From positions 310,001 to 374,000 of the forward strand of contig BLAL01000062.1 of NCBI GenBank assembly GCA_015698045.1: a stretch of DNA of 64,000 nucleotides, given 5' to 3'. This DNA is from Rhizophagus clarus (taxonomy: Eukaryota; Glomeromycota; Glomeromycetes; Glomerales; Glomeraceae). The notes beneath the pieces were generated by a model that worked only from the letters and a program-made list of their open reading frames with translations, searched no databases and was not told the DNA's origin. Shown piece after piece: positions 11,808 through 25,521 of this stretch. Both the position numbers and the translations under genes were made by a program. The first letter of the stretch is position 1. Each line of letters opens with the position of its first letter.

Positions 11808-11809
11808 TA

Positions 11810-12522
11810 TACAATAAAAATTTAAGTCAAAAGAATTAAGTATAAATTTTGCATACTGATTTTATTAAAAACCCTTGTATATAACTATTAGTAAACAATT
11901 TTAATCTCTATATATATATTTCAGGATTATGGTCAGATTAATTTTCATAATTATTTATTTATCTGGCCTAATATAAAATTGTTAAATATAACTAAAGTTA
12001 TGTAATATACAAAAATATTTTTTTAGGCTAAACCAATTTAATTATTTGTCTTACATTTTTTTTCTTTTTAACTTATATAATTAAAAAAATCCCAATTAAA
12101 ATATTTAAAACATTGTAAAATTTATGATAATATATCCATATGATATTTGTAATAAAGAAATCATTTTATAAATGGCTGGAAAATAAGGCTAATAAAAAAA
12201 CTAATTATAGTCATATAACTTTATACTATATGAAAGTTTCTTTCCCTAAATTTTATAAACGATGTAATATAAAACAGATAATTAAATTGGTTCAAGCCTT
12301 AAGATATACTATTATCTTTACTTTTAATCACAAGCCGGTTTATATTATAAACCAAATTAAGAAAAATTTCTGATTCAATTACTTTCCTCTCTTTTGGATT
12401 ATATTACAAAAAGTATTATAACCAAGTTTTTTAAGGGCTAGTTTATGTCGGAACAACTCTTGAACGTTTGAGTACTAAATTCGTTTGTCCAAATTTTTGT
12501 TGAATAATAAATAGTTACACAA
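11810..12522. other. AT-rich spacer and 3' flank of the next gene
   Basis: Nothing supportable. An open frame at 12140-12373 is Lys/Ile/Phe-rich, has no family features and sits in AT-rich DNA, so I do not call it a gene. Confidence 0.45.
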
Positions 12523-13314
12523 TTATCTTGCACCTTTCATCCATTTCTTTTGATATGTTAATGAGTCTCCCATAGTTGCTTGTCTATTTATTCTTTTATG
12601 CTCTTCTTTTGATACAATACGTTCAATTACTTCACCCGATCCTTTAATTAATCTGAAGTACAAGTCAAATTCTGAGTAAAATGGACGAACGTATTTTGTA
12701 AAATTTAAAATTTATGTTAATTACCTCGATCGACCATCTACAGGATCTACAACCTCTCTAATTACCGATTGTTCTGCTTCGTATTCTTTCTGTGTTTGAG
12801 GCATCATAGATGGTCTTTTTGATTTCTTTTCAATTTTTTCTTCTTCTTGATGTATAGCATTATTTGAACTTTGTATAGGATCCTTCTTCATTCGAAACTT
12901 TTGTTGCCATTCTTTAACTTCTTGAATCAATCGAAGTTCTTCTTCATCCTTTTTTTCATGTTTCTTAAATTTTTTATGTTTCTTATGTTTCTTCTTACTT
13001 TTCGACTTATGATGATGTCTTGAAAAATAATCAGTAGAATTTGTAGTATCTGTACTATAACTAAATGAATCGTCTTTTGATGAAGGATGATGTTTTTTGT
13101 GCTTTCTATGCTTGCTTTTTGATTTGGACTTTTTCTTTTTTGGTGAACGTGAACGAGAATGTGAACGAGAAATTGAACGCGAACGTGAAAAAGATTTTGT
13201 TCTTTTTCTTTTAAAATTGTTATCTCTCTCTCTTTCTGGTAAACTTATTATTTCACTATGACGAGAATGTGAGGAAGAACGTACAGGTGAACCCGACTGC
13301 GAATTCCGTGGCAT
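12523..13314 (-). CDS. ARL6IP4/SR-25-like nuclear protein
   Basis: Two exons: 13314-12725 and 12652-12523, with a 72-bp intron (GTAATT...CTTCAG). The product is 239 residues. The first part is Arg/Ser dipeptide rich ([20 protein letters not shown]), then Lys/His rich ([15 protein letters not shown]), as in splicing-associated SR-like proteins and nuclear-localised factors. The C-terminal about 50 residues, spanning the intron, are the conserved ARL6IP4 signature: [36 protein letters not shown], then [15 protein letters not shown]. Known family members are nuclear and linked to pre-mRNA splicing; the biochemical role is not settled. It is transcribed divergently from the succinyl-CoA ligase gene, with 160 bp between start codons. 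Confidence 0.82.
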
Positions 13315-13474
13315 TTTTGTAAAAAATTTTTCAGGGTTGAATATTTAAAAGATGGATCATGTGTGACAAAAATCACGAGTTTATTTACATATTCGGATTT
13401 TTTAAGGATAATAATTTGATCTACATTATCTACATTAAAGATCTAAACACCAAAACACCAAATTTTTTTTAAAA
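13315..13474. promoter_or_regulatory. shared divergent promoter, 160 bp
   Basis: The interval between the start codons of the ARL6IP4-like gene (minus) and the succinyl-CoA ligase gene (plus). It must hold both 5' leaders and both promoters. It is AT-rich, with no TATA box I would insist on. Confidence 0.6.
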
Positions 13475-15373
13475 ATGCTTCGTTCATTGACTCTTGCTAA
13501 GGGTTTTACCGGCCGAGCTTCAATGGTATCATAATTACTTTAATGTTATGGGTAAGTTCCACTGAAAAGTATTAATTATAATGTTTCCCTAGCTCGCCAA
13601 AGGGCAACAAAAACGTGGTCTTGCAATACATGAATATTTGTCAATGGAGCTCTTAAATAAATATGGTGTAAAAACTCCAAAAGGTGGAGTCGCCAGGAGT
13701 CCTCAGGAAGCTTATGAGATTGCGCAAAAACTAGGTTTGTAATAATTAATATATTACTCGAATTTCACGTATGAGTATTTAGGACTATTTTATTGGTCGT
13801 CTAGGTTTTAATTTTCAGAAACGAAATTTTTCAAATCGACCGAATTAAAATGCTTAGAGATAATAATAACACACTCTTTTTTATGAATTGACGTTTAGGT
13901 ACTGAGGATGCGGTTATCAAAGCTCAAGTACTTGCTGGTGGTCGTGGAAAAGGTACTTTTACAAGTGGTCTCAAGGGTGGAGTCAGGGCAGTCTTTTCGT
14001 AAGTTACTATTTAAATGAATTGAATTAATTCACATTTCATTATTCATTTAAATTAAAACCTTATTTTCTTTCTTAGTCCTGCTGAAGCTAGAATGTTCTG
14101 TGAACAAATGCTTGGTTATAAACTTATAACAAAACAAACTGGTGCGGCTGGAAAAATATGTAATGCGGTAAAGAAACCAGTCTTGTTTTCGTATGTCGTA
14201 AATTATTGTTTGTTGACGTAAATCTTTTTTTATATTATAGGTCTTTATCGTCGAACGTAAATTCGTTCGTCGTGAATATTATTTTGCTATTTTACAAGAT
14301 AGAAAATCCCAAGGACCTGTTATTGTAGCTTCCTCCCAAGGTGGTGTTGATATTGAAAGCGTGGCTGCGGAAAATCCCGATGCTATTTTAACATTACCAA
14401 TCGATATCGACGTGGGCTTAAAAAGGGAGGATGCTAAAAATATAATGGAAAAATTGGGATTTTCTCCAAAAGTTCTTGATGAAGTTGGTATATTGTTAAT
14501 GTTGATTTTTTATTATCAAATACCTTAAAATATTCTTTGTTTGTTAGGCAACCGATATGATACAAAGACTTTATCAACTATTTATTGATAAAGATTGTAC
14601 ACAAGTTGAAATTAATCCTATGGCAGAATCTGCTGATCACGAAGGTAAATGTTTTAGACAACCTCATTTAATATAATATAGCTAAAAATAATGTTATTGT
14701 AAATTAGTTCTTTGTATGGATGCAAAACTTAACTTTGACGATAATGCTGAATTCCGTCAAAAGGATGTATATGCCTTACGTGATACATCTCAAGAAGATC
14801 AACGCGAAGTTCAAGCAGCCAAATATAATTTGAATTATATTGGATTAGATGGACAAATCGGTTGCTTAGGTAAGATATCGTCATTGCAATGCAGTCCTTT
14901 CGCCCTTTAACAATTTTATATTTAAAATAAATTTTGCGAATTAAGTAAACGGAGCAGGATTAGCAATGGCTACAATGGATATAATTAAACTTAATGGAGG
15001 AGAACCAGCTAATTTTTTGGATGTTGGTGGGGGAGCAACAGCTGAACAAGTTACCGAAGCATTCAAAATCATATCATCAGACCCACACGTTACGTCAATT
15101 TTAGTAAACATTTTTGGAGGTATTATGCGCTGTGATATTATCGCTCAAGGTATAATTCAAGCTACCACGCAGTTACAGTTAACAATGCCAGTTGTTGTTC
15201 GATTGCAAGGTACTGAAGTCGATGCTGCGAAGAAACTTATTGCAGAGTCAGGTTTACGTATTATTTCAGTTGATGATCTTGATGATGCTGCTTCTAAATC
15301 TGTGCAATTATCAAAAATTGTTCAACTTGCGCGTCAGGCAAAGATAGATGTTAAATTTGAATTACCCATATAA
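13475..15373 (+). CDS. LSC2: succinyl-CoA ligase beta subunit, mitochondrial
   Basis: TCA-cycle enzyme subunit interconverting succinyl-CoA and succinate with nucleotide phosphorylation in the mitochondrial matrix; its partner is the alpha subunit. Eight exons joined by GT-AG introns keep frame throughout: 13475-13525, 13593-13734, 13899-13998, 14077-14167, 14241-14483, 14548-14644, 14708-14869, 14946-15373. The product is 437 residues, the usual family length. Residues 1-17 ([17 protein letters not shown]) are a basic mitochondrial presequence. Then comes the ATP-grasp domain ([39 protein letters not shown]) and the C-terminal ligase domain with [24 protein letters not shown] and [15 protein letters not shown]. 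Nucleotide specificity (ATP or GTP) cannot be read with confidence. It is tail-to-tail with the uL30m gene, 116 bp apart. Confidence 0.95.
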
Positions 15374-15489
15374 TCGAATTAATTTAAATTTCGTTATTTG
15401 TTAAATTTTATAAACTACAATTCATCTTTCATTATAAATTGTTTTTTATTTATTGACTATGCTGTAAGTTTTTGTCTCTACCAGTGTTA

Positions 15490-15909
15490 TTATAAGTTAG
15501 AGTTATGTTTTTTAATAATAACATAACCTTTTTCGGCCCTTTTTCTTTCTTCAGGAGAAGGAATTCTTTTAACGTTGTTTACTTGTAAAATTTCTTTCAC
15601 TTTGAGTATCATACCGGCAATGTAAGCAGTTTGAGAGTGATAGACGCTTTGTTGTAAGCGACGTAAACCTAGAGCTCGGACAACTTTTCGAAGTTTTAAG
15701 GGTAACCCAATCGTAGAACGTCGTAGAGTAATTTTATAAAAACCGTTTGGAATTTTTGTTGAATTTTGATGAGAAATTTGAGAAACTGATTTGGAATTAG
15801 CTTTTATCGAAGTGGGAGGAATAAAGAAACTTCGTGAAAAGTATTTGGATGCTACACATGATTGACTTAAAAATAATTTTGTTAGAGAGTTCATCCTTTT
15901 AGTCGTCAA
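15490..15909 (-). CDS. MRPL33: mitochondrial large-subunit ribosomal protein uL30m
   Basis: Single exon, 139 residues from ATG 15909; a second ATG six codons in (MNSLTKLFLSQ) could equally be the start. The N-terminal ~60 residues are basic and Ser-rich with no acidic cluster, a matrix targeting sequence. The core FYKITLRRSTIGLPLK, then VRALGLRRLQQSVYH, then GMILKVKEILQVNNV is the uL30 fold (bacterial L30, yeast Mrpl33). It ends with a short Lys-rich tail. It would sit in the large subunit of the mitoribosome. It is head-to-head with RPB2, with 186 bp between start codons. The symbol follows the yeast name; uL30m is the universal name. Confidence 0.85.
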   Translation of the reverse strand: MTTKRMNSLTKLFLSQSCVASKYFSRSFFIPPTSIKANSKSVSQISHQNSTKIPNGFYKITLRRSTIGLPLKLRKVVRALGLRRLQQSVYHSQTAYIAGMILKVKEILQVNNVKRIPSPEERKRAEKGYVIIKKHNSNL

Positions 15910-16095
15910 TTACGATCCTGTTGTCAATGAGTAGATATATCACGGATTATTCATACTGACGAATCTTCTAGCAAACGACCAAAACATTATTGGTTTTAAG
16001 ATACTAAATCATGTGATGTCAATATTGAAGGACCATCTTTATTTTTGTTGGTTTTTTTTTTATTTTGTCTTCTTACTTTCCCTTCTTTGAGCACC
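15910..16095. promoter_or_regulatory. shared divergent promoter, 186 bp
   Basis: The spacer between the uL30m (minus) and RPB2 (plus) start codons. On the RPB2 side it is strongly pyrimidine-rich just before the ATG (TTTTTTTTATTTTGTCTTCT region at about 16050-16090), a common feature of highly expressed fungal housekeeping promoters. Confidence 0.6.
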
Positions 16096-19000
16096 ATGGA
16101 GGACAATTATTCTTATATTAATATGCTTGATCAGAGTGAATTTGAAAATGTGGAACAAATGCAGTATGAAAGCTTTGAAGGAGAAGGTAGTTTAAATTTC
16201 TTTTTTTTATTTCAACGTTAGAAGTTGGTAGATCTTTAGACTTAATGTGATTAGCGTACACTGGCTCTTTTATTTAAGTTTTTAGTAATAGATCTTGATT
16301 TAATATAAACAATATTGGACAAAAATCTTTTTTAAGATATAATTTTAAATAAATAAAATTATCATTTTTCGCGACATACATTGTCTACCCTACTCAATAT
16401 ATTATAAAAATTGTTTCATTTTGTTGAATTCCGTGAAAATAATAGTTCATTATATTCAATTTAGAAGCTTATCAAGCTGATTCTGAATTGGAACCTGATA
16501 TAAATCAAGAGGATTGTTGGACGGTCATATCTTCATTTTTTCATGACAAAGGCCTTGTACGACAGCAACTTGATTCATTTGATGAATTTGTGCAAAATAC
16601 TATGCAAGAAATTGTTGATGAAAATAAGAATCTTGTGTTGCAAACAGTTGCAGGAAGCCAGGGAGGGGAAGGTGATAAGGCAGTATGTTTTTATGCATGT
16701 TACCATTTGGTCTTTGAAATATTGAGAGTATAAATATGATATCGATATTATATTTTCCTAGAAACGATATTATATCCGATTTGGTCAAGTATATTTATCA
16801 AAACCTACTATGACTGAGGCTGATGGTAGCGTTCAGGCAATGTTTCCGCAAGAAGCACGTCTTAGAAATTTAACGTATGTGTTTAGATAAAAATATCAAA
16901 TCGAGATATATATGATTTCATCTAAACAAATTTATCAAATAGATATGCTGCCCCTCTTTATGTTAACATGAAGGAGGAGACAATGATAGCAGATCCTAGA
17001 GCGCCAGAAAACAGAGGAAAAGCAACATTAAATGAAATGTTTGATGAAGATGATTTAAAATATGATCCTGAAGAAGCATCATATGATAAAGTGTTTGTGG
17101 GAAAGGTAGATTCTATATTTTGTAACAATAATCTTCTCTTAAGAATTATATTAATTTAATTCTTCGTTGAATTTGAAGATTCCAGTTATGTTAAAATCAA
17201 CATTTTGTGTGTTACACGGTTTAGATGACAAGAGTCTTTATGCGTTGAATGAATGTCCTTATGATCAGGTTTATACTCATTTTTCTACATTATGAATCTT
17301 ACTTTAAATTTCTTTTTCATTTAATAAGTTTAAATTCACCAGGGTGGTTACTTTATTATAAATGGCTCTGAAAAAGTGTTGATCGCACAAGAAAGAATGG
17401 CATCAAACACTGTTTATGTTTTTGCAAAATCACCACCTTCACCTTATTCATTCACAGCTGAAATTAAAAGTGCTATAGAAAAGGGATCCAAATTAATCAG
17501 TTCATTAATGATTAAGCTTTTAGCAAAAACAGCCGAGAAAGGCGTAAGTGTTTATTCATTATAAACTTCTTGTAAGATTTATTATTTCTCGATAATGAGC
17601 ATTTTTTCTTGTTAGGCTACTGGACAATCTATACAAGCTACTATGCCTTACATCAAAAAAGATGTCCCTGTTGTTATTGCTTTTCGTGCCCTTGGCGCTG
17701 TTTCCGATCAAGATTTTCTACAATATGTTTGTTATGACCAAAACGATACCCAAATGTTAGAAGCACTAAAACCATGTATAGAAGAAGCATTTGCTGTCCA
17801 AAGTATGGAGGTAGTTAATTAAATTAAATATCATAATTATGTATTTGGTTCATACGAATTTATTATTTAATATAATTTCATTTAAACAGGTGGCAGCTGA
17901 CTGGATAGGCCGTAGAGGTACTGCAACAGGGGCAACAAGAGACAAACGTATAAAGTACGTTATTACTTTTTTTTACGGGTTTCAATTTTTATAATTCATT
18001 CTACATTCTCTTTAGATATGCAAAAGATATTCTTCAAAAAGAATTGTTGCCACACGTTTCAACCGAATATGGTTGTGAAAAAAGAAAAGCATTCTTCCTT
18101 GGTTATATGGTCCATAGACTTTTGTTAGCAGCCCTTGGGCGTCGTGAACTAGATGATAGAGATCATTATGGAAAGAAAAGAATGGATTTGGCAGGTCCAC
18201 TTTTAGCTTCATTATTTCGTATGTTATTCAAAAAGCTTACAAAGGATGTCTCAGCATATCTAAGAAAGGTTTGTGTGACATATCATGAAATCTATTTTGA
18301 CAAATGGGAAAATTATTAACTCAAATTACTTTGTTTTTTTATCAAGTGTATTGATGGTAATCGTGAATTCAATTTGAATTTAGCGATTAAAGCGCAAACA
18401 ATTACAAATGGTCTAAAATATTCTCTTGCAACGGGAAATTGGGGAGACCAAAAAAAAGCTATGCAGGTAAAGTTTTTGAATTAAATTTATATATGCAAAA
18501 TCTATACAGTACTTATTTTAGAAATTTCAATTCAGTCACGAGCTGGTGTATCACAAGTGTTGAATCGATACACCTTTGCATCCACTTTATCTCATTTGAG
18601 AAGATGTAATACTCCAATGGGAAGAGATGGGAAAATTGCAAAACCTCGTCAATTACATAATACTCACTGGGGTATGGTATGTCCTTCTGAAACTCCTGAA
18701 GGACAGGCTTGCGGTCTTGTAAAAAATTTATCTTTAATGTCGTACATTTCCGTTGGAAGCGCGTCAAAACCGATTATTGATTTTTTGGAAGAATATGGAA
18801 TGATTAATTTGAATCAGCAGTTTGATCCTGCAAATATCAAAGACAACGCAAAAGTTTTCGTCAATGGTAAATGGGTTGGAATATCTTCTTCTCCTGAACA
18901 ATTGTCATATACTCTTAAAGGTTTACGAAGAACTGTTGACGTGAGCCCTGAAGTTAGTGTTGTTAGAGATATTCGGGAGAAAGAGCTAAGAATATATACT

Positions 19001-19862
19001 GATGCTGGAAGAGTGTGCCGGCCCTTGTTTATCGTTGAAAATGAGCGCTTAAAAATAACAAAAGGACTTATTCAAAAATTGGATGTATATAAAATGGTAA
19101 GAATAACTTTGTGATTAATTTTATTACTATTATTTTGATATAACGATTTAATTCATCTGGAATTATAGAAAAATCGTCAGGCTGGACAAGTTGAAGAATC
19201 TGATGAAGAATTATTTGATGATGATGAGAATCTGGATGATGATTTAGAAGAAGAGGATATTGAAAATCCAGAACAGTCATCTAGGCGAAAACGCAAAAGG
19301 AAAAAGACATCGTTTGGGTGGCAAGAATTAATTTCAAATAGTGTTGTAGAATATATTGATGCCGAAGAAGAAGAAACTGTCATGATTTGTATGACACCAG
19401 AAGATTTAGCGGCATCAAGAGTTTACCATGAAACTGGTGAAGTAAAGCAAGAAAAAGCGCATGAAAGGGACATAGCAGCACGTGTAAAAAGTGAAACAAA
19501 TTTAAGAATATATACTTGGACTCATTGTGAAATTCATCCTAGTATGATTTTGGGAATTTGTGCCAGTATTATTCCTTTTCCAGATCATAATCAAGTAAGT
19601 ATAAACTTTTAAACAGATTTTATTTTACGAACTATTTTAATCCATTTTATTCAAAACAGTCCCCACGTAATACGTATCAATCTGCTATGGGCAAACAAGC
19701 TATGGGTATTTACGTAACAAACTATCAATTAAGGATGGACACTTTAGCAAACATTTTGTATTATCCGCAAAAACCTGTAGTAACAACCAGGGCAATGGAA
19801 TTTTTAAGGTTTCGTGAATTACCAGCAGGTCAAAATGCTATTGTTGCCATTCTTTGTTATAG

Positions 19863-19895
<33 letters not shown>

Positions 19896-21473
19896 TCAAA
19901 GTAGTATTGATCGAGGCTTATTTAGAAGTATTTTCTATAGAAGTTATATGGATCAAGAAAAGAAAGTGGTAAGTAGAAAGATGGTGCACACTTTATTTTA
20001 ATATGACGATTATGTGCGAATCTCTCTATTTATAGGGAATGCTGTCTATTGAAGAATTTGAAAAGCCGACAAGAGAAACTACTCTCCGCCTTAAACATGG
20101 GACATATGAAAAATTGGAAGACGATGGATTAATTGCTCCTGGGACAAGAGTATCTGGTGACGACATAATTATTGGAAAAGTAACTCCACTTTCGAACGAG
20201 ACCGTAGAACTTGGTCAAAGATTGACGTCGCATATTCAAAGAGATGCTTCTACACCAATGAGAAGTACAGAAACTGGTATTGTTGATCAAGTAATGGTGA
20301 CAACAAATGCTGAAGGAATGAAATTTGTTAAAGTGAGAGTCAGAAGCACAAGAGTACCGCAGATGGGAGGTAAATCGATTTTTATTAATATAATATTTTT
20401 ATTCATATTTGATATAAATTTAATTATATATTTGTAGACAAATTTGCAAGTAGACATGGACAAAAAGGAACAATTGGTATTACATATCGTCAAGAAGATA
20501 TGCCTTTTACAGCTGAAGGAATTACACCGGACCTTGTCATTAATCCTCATGCTATTCCAAGTCGTATGACCATTGGACATTTGGTTGAATGTTTGTTAGG
20601 AAAGGTAACGAAGTATACGACTATTTATTGTTAATTTCGTTTATATTTAATATTAAGACTTTATTTATTTTGTAATTTGCTTGAAGGTTTCCACTTTAAC
20701 GGGACAGGAAGGGGATGCAACTCCCTTCACAGATGTGACAGTTGAAGCTATTTCCCAAAGCTTAAGATTACAAGGATATCAATCAAGAGGGTTTGAAGTA
20801 ATGTATAATGGACATACGGGACGCAAATTAGCTGCACAAATATTTTTAGGTCCAACTTATTATCAACGGTTAAAACATATGGTGGATGATAAAATTCAGT
20901 ATGTACTTTAAATATAATACCTAATACTTAAATAAGTCATGATCTCATATAATGTTTATAAATTTTTAGCTCACGTGCAAGAGGTCCCGTACAAATTTTA
21001 ACACGTCAACCTGTTGAAGGCCGTAGTCGTGACGGTGGACTACGTTTTGGTGAAATGGAACGTGATTGTATGATTTCTCACGGAACTGCCATGTTCTTAA
21101 AGGTAATTTATGAATATCTATAAGACAATTTTAAATATCTTACTGCTTTCAAATGATTCACTTCATTCAATAAAAATTAAACTATAGGAACGTTTGTTTG
21201 ATGCATCAGACGCTTATCGTGTCCATGTATGTGATATATGTGGTTTAATGGCCATTGCAAATCTTAGGAAAAATACATTTGAATGTAAAGCCTGTAAAAA
21301 TACTACACAGGTCTGTGACTATATGTTCGTATTCTTTTTGTAAATTTCGAATTTTTTTAATATGTATATATGTTTTATATTATTAGATATCACAAATTCA
21401 TATACCATATGCATGTAAATTATTGTTCCAAGAATTAATGGCAATGAATATTTCACCACGTTTATTCACATAA
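16096..21473 (+). CDS. RPB2: RNA polymerase II second-largest subunit
   Basis: Catalytic-core subunit of RNA polymerase II. Nineteen exons in frame: 16096-16186, 16465-16682, 16762-16874, 16943-17105, 17179-17268, 17343-17543, 17616-17810, 17890-17954, 18016-18268, 18347-18466, 18536-19096, 19169-19594, 19660-19968, 20036-20369, 20438-20604, 20687-20898, 20970-21102, 21188-21310, 21387-21473. The product is 1286 residues (yeast 1224). Landmarks: [20 protein letters not shown]; lobe/fork [38 protein letters not shown] (metal-B region, about 901-918); [33 protein letters not shown]; and the C-terminal zinc site C-x2-C...C-x2-C (1232, 1235, 1250, 1253). Exon 12 starts with an acidic then basic insertion (about residues 695-735: [14 protein letters not shown] ... 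RRKRKRKK) that I do not expect in yeast. It ends NISPRLFT. Confidence 0.97.
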
Positions 21474-22790
21474 CTCATCAAATATAAATGAAGGTATTTC
21501 TATTTCCCCTTTTTAGTTTATTATTTATTATGTTGATTCAAGTTTAAACATTTTGTTTACTATATATACAGATTCTGATTTAAAACAAACTTATAGAATG
21601 AAATTATGGACAAATTATTGAATAAGATGGATTCAAATTATCTTATTTTATTAGGTAATATTTAATTTTATCAATTTATTTATTAATAAAGTTTAATAAT
21701 ATTAGATTATAACTATAAAATTAGAAATTTATTTAAATAAATAATTAAATTTAGAATAATTAAATTAGATTATAAATTTTAACTAAAAATTAAAAATTAT
21801 ACTAAAGTACATTTATATTATGATTGTTTATTTTTTATATATAAAAAATTGGCTTGCATTTATATTAACTTAACCATTTAAATTTTATTTAATCTATTAA
21901 TAAATTAACTTTAGTTTTAATTTTGATTTAAAAATCTGAATTAGTTTTAAATAATAATACTAATATATTATAAATAAAGTAAATATAAACAAATAATAAA
22001 ATTATAAAAATTAATTATATTTAAATCAACTAAATTTTATATAAATATTTTATTATTAAATATAATATATAAAATTATCTGATTTGCTTTATTAATAATA
22101 ATAAAAATAATCTATCATATGAATTTTAAATTCTTATATTTTATTTAATTAAACTGATTAAAAGTATATTTAAATAAAATTATTTCTAAAGTTTTAGCTT
22201 AGTTTTTATTAATAATTTTTATATAAATTTATTTTTATTTTATAATTATAGTTTCATTTTATATTATGATTAGATTTTGAATTATATTTAATTTAATTTT
22301 TGTAATTAATTTATATTTTAATTCAGATTTTATTGATTATTTAATTAATTTGTTAGGATTTTAATTTTATAATAAATATTTAAACTAACTTTAATTAAAA
22401 ATACAATATATAGTTTAATAATAATTACTAAAAAAAAAAAAATAATAAAATAATAAAATTTTTACTGAAAAATATTTTCAGATCATACTTTTAACTAAAA
22501 ACATTTTTAGTTAAAAAACACTACCAAAAAAATATTTTCAGTTTGAAAAATTAATTCTGGTTCTATTTTCAAATCAAAAAATGAAACTGAAACTGTTTTT
22601 TCAAAAAACATTTTAAACTGAAAATATTTTTAGATAAAGTTTTTTAACTAAAAAATATTTTTCAGTTAAAAGATAATTCTGAAAATGTTTTCAATAAAAT
22701 CTTATTCCAAAAAGTGTTCAGTAAGGAGCCAAGTTTGGAACTAGAAATGAAACTAAAAATGGAACCAAATCAGAAATTTAAAACTCTAAT

Positions 22791-22976
22791 ATATAGATGC
22801 CACCCAAATCCAAAATAATTTGGGATTATAACAGTCCAAATATACAAACCCAAATTAATTTACAAATTATATATATAAATTTTGCAATTTGTACATTTGG
22901 AATTTGGGAATTATGACTGTCAAAATGTATAAATTAATTTGGGATTTACTTAAAATAATTTGGATGGCATCTATAT
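22791..22976. mobile_element. 186-bp palindromic MITE
   Basis: Ends ATATAGATGCCACCC and (reversed) ATATAGATGCCATCC. It is flanked by TCTAAT on each side (22785-22790 and 22977-22982). Most of the length folds back on itself. No frame. The superfamily is not clear from a 6-bp duplication. Confidence 0.65.
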
Positions 22977-25158
22977 TCTAATATGATGGTGAAGAAACTG
23001 GATATATTCATGCATAACCCTTACCAAGATTTGATAAGTTGAATAAATTTTTCTTTAGTAAAATTCAAAAGATTATCAAAAATTAAATAATTATCAAGCC
23101 AAATCCTATTATTTTAAAATATTTAAACTCACAAAAATCTTAAAATATATCAAAAATCGATCATCAAGGTAGAATTTTCTAATAAAAATTAATTTTTGAA
23201 TTAAAAGATCTAATTGAATTATTTTTATTTTCAGATGATATTGAAAATTTAAAAAATCAAATAAATGAATTAGTAAGTTAGTCACAAGTAATAATTTTAA
23301 TTGATAATTAAAAAAAAATTATAAATATACTAACTATGTAATACAGAGAATTATAAATGTTGATCTAATAAATGAAATAGAAGTAAAATTAGATTTGAAA
23401 CATAAAAGATTTTCTTTATTTTTTTTATTTTTACTATTGTTATTATTATTATTATAGTTGCCATTACATTCTTAATTATCTATAGCCATCACCCTTTTTT
23501 TATAATAAAATTATTAATAAGTATTTTTGATTTAGTTTAAAGATTTTTATTTTTGGTTAAGTATTATAATAAAATCAAAAAACTAGAGAACTAGTAAAAC
23601 AAATACTTATACGCATCAAGGAACTTCTTGAAATAATATTTCATGCAGATACTGCTGACTCAAAAAAAAAAATGACAGCTGCAGAAATGTGAAGTGAACA
23701 AGTACAAGAAGAAGAAATAGAGGAAAATAAAGTACCAAAGAAATCTACTATTGCAAATTAGATTACTTCCTTTTCATGAAGTTAGAAGTATGCAATGATA
23801 CTTTAAGCAATTGAAGCTGCAGAGAGTACTTGACAGGAGAGACCAGAAAATTATTTTAAAATTAATATTTATGTATTTTTAAACATAAATTATATAATAA
23901 AATACAGTAAAATATAAAATTTCATTATTTTCAAAAGCTAAAATCTGGCCTATATATATAGTAAACTCTTTTTTTTTACATATGAATAAATGATTTTTTT
24001 TTCATTTTCTTAATCTTTAGATTTTATTTATTTATCATATGTCTTTTATTTAAAATTAGTGCATAATCTATGAGATTTCCTTTTTAAAATTTTGGTATTT
24101 ATCATAAATTTGTTAAATTTAACTCCTTTTTTACATATAAAAAAATGCCAATTTTAACTGAATCAGCAATTAATATAAATTAATTTAATAATTCAGTTTG
24201 GTAAATTACAAAACTAATACTAAAATTGCAGTTATTAAAACCAATCAGTAAATTTACCAAAAGTTTTAGTTCAGTAAACTGTAAAACTGAAACTGTTCTA
24301 ATATTAAAACTGATCAGTATAATTCAGTAATTACCAAAATTGATCAAGTTATATAAAGGTATAACTATGTAAAATGTAACTGTAAAGAAATCTAACTGTA
24401 TTTTATATATTTAAAATTATTTGTTTTATATAATTCTAATAAATTTTCTTATTTTTAATTTATATATTATTATAATTTCTTTTTATTTAATAAAGAGTGA
24501 CCAGTAAACTGATTTTAAATAATAAAAGTTTTGGTATATACAGTATATTCTTATTTGATTTTCAATTTAAATATATCATATAAATTCTTAGTATTAGTTT
24601 GCAAATTATTATTATTATTTTTTTAAAGATATTAATATAAAATACAAAGAAAAATAATATATATTTACCAAAATAATAGATAATAACAGTTTTTTAAAAG
24701 GTTTTATATAAATAACAAATAAATTATTTCAGATTATTTTAGGTTTTTTATTTGTATTTTAGTTATGCTTTTTTTGAACTAAAAAATTATTACTTTAACA
24801 GTTAATAATAATATTTGAATAATTTTTATGGATAAATTAATTCTTACTAAATATTGAATATTCAGGATATGATAGATATCAAAATTTTAAACATTTTATT
24901 AAAATTACAATGTAAAAAAAATTTTTTATTACTATTCTTAATATTTTTTTTAATTTAATCATATGATTTTATATTATAATATGATGATCAATAATTTTGA
25001 TTTGTAAAATTTTACCTATTTAATTTATTTTTATAATAATAATTTCTCCTAAATTTATATAATAATGTTTTACTAATTATAGGTAAATTAGATCTTAAAT
25101 AAAATTTTTTAATTTACATTTTATAGGTTTTATTAAAATATATTTATAAATATCATTA

Positions 25159-25521
25159 GGTGTCTTCACAAATTATATGATTGAGATTAAAATTGAGATT
25201 AAAAGTTAATCTGATTTCACAAAAAATGTAATTGAGATTAAAATTAATCTTAAATTAATTATGATTGAAATTTCATATGTAATTTCAATCTTGCTTACTG
25301 AGTAAAATTAAAAATAAAAAATTAATTATTATGAATTTTTTAATGTAATATTTTAATTTCAGTTAAATTTATAATGGATAACTAAATTCTGGCTAATTTA
25401 ATACTTTAATAAATTCAATTATAATTAATTTTATGAAGTAAGATTGAATGTTAATTTTAATTTCAACTAATCCTAATCTTAATTCTAATCTGATCCTAAT
25501 CATATAATTTGTAAAGACGCC
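25159..25521. mobile_element. 363-bp inverted-repeat element (PIF/Harbinger- or mariner-like)
   Basis: Left end GGTGTCTTCACAAATTATAT; right end reversed GGCGTCTTTACAAATTATAT. TA lies immediately outside both ends. The interior continues as partial inverted copies (GATTGAGATTAAAATT against GATTAGGATCAGATT). GG...CC ends with TA/TWA targets fit PIF/Harbinger or mariner MITEs; I cannot decide between them. Confidence 0.6.

Noticed and set aside
12140..12373. 77-residue plus-strand frame
   Set aside because: Lys/Ile/Phe composition expected by chance in AT-rich DNA; no splice partners or motifs.
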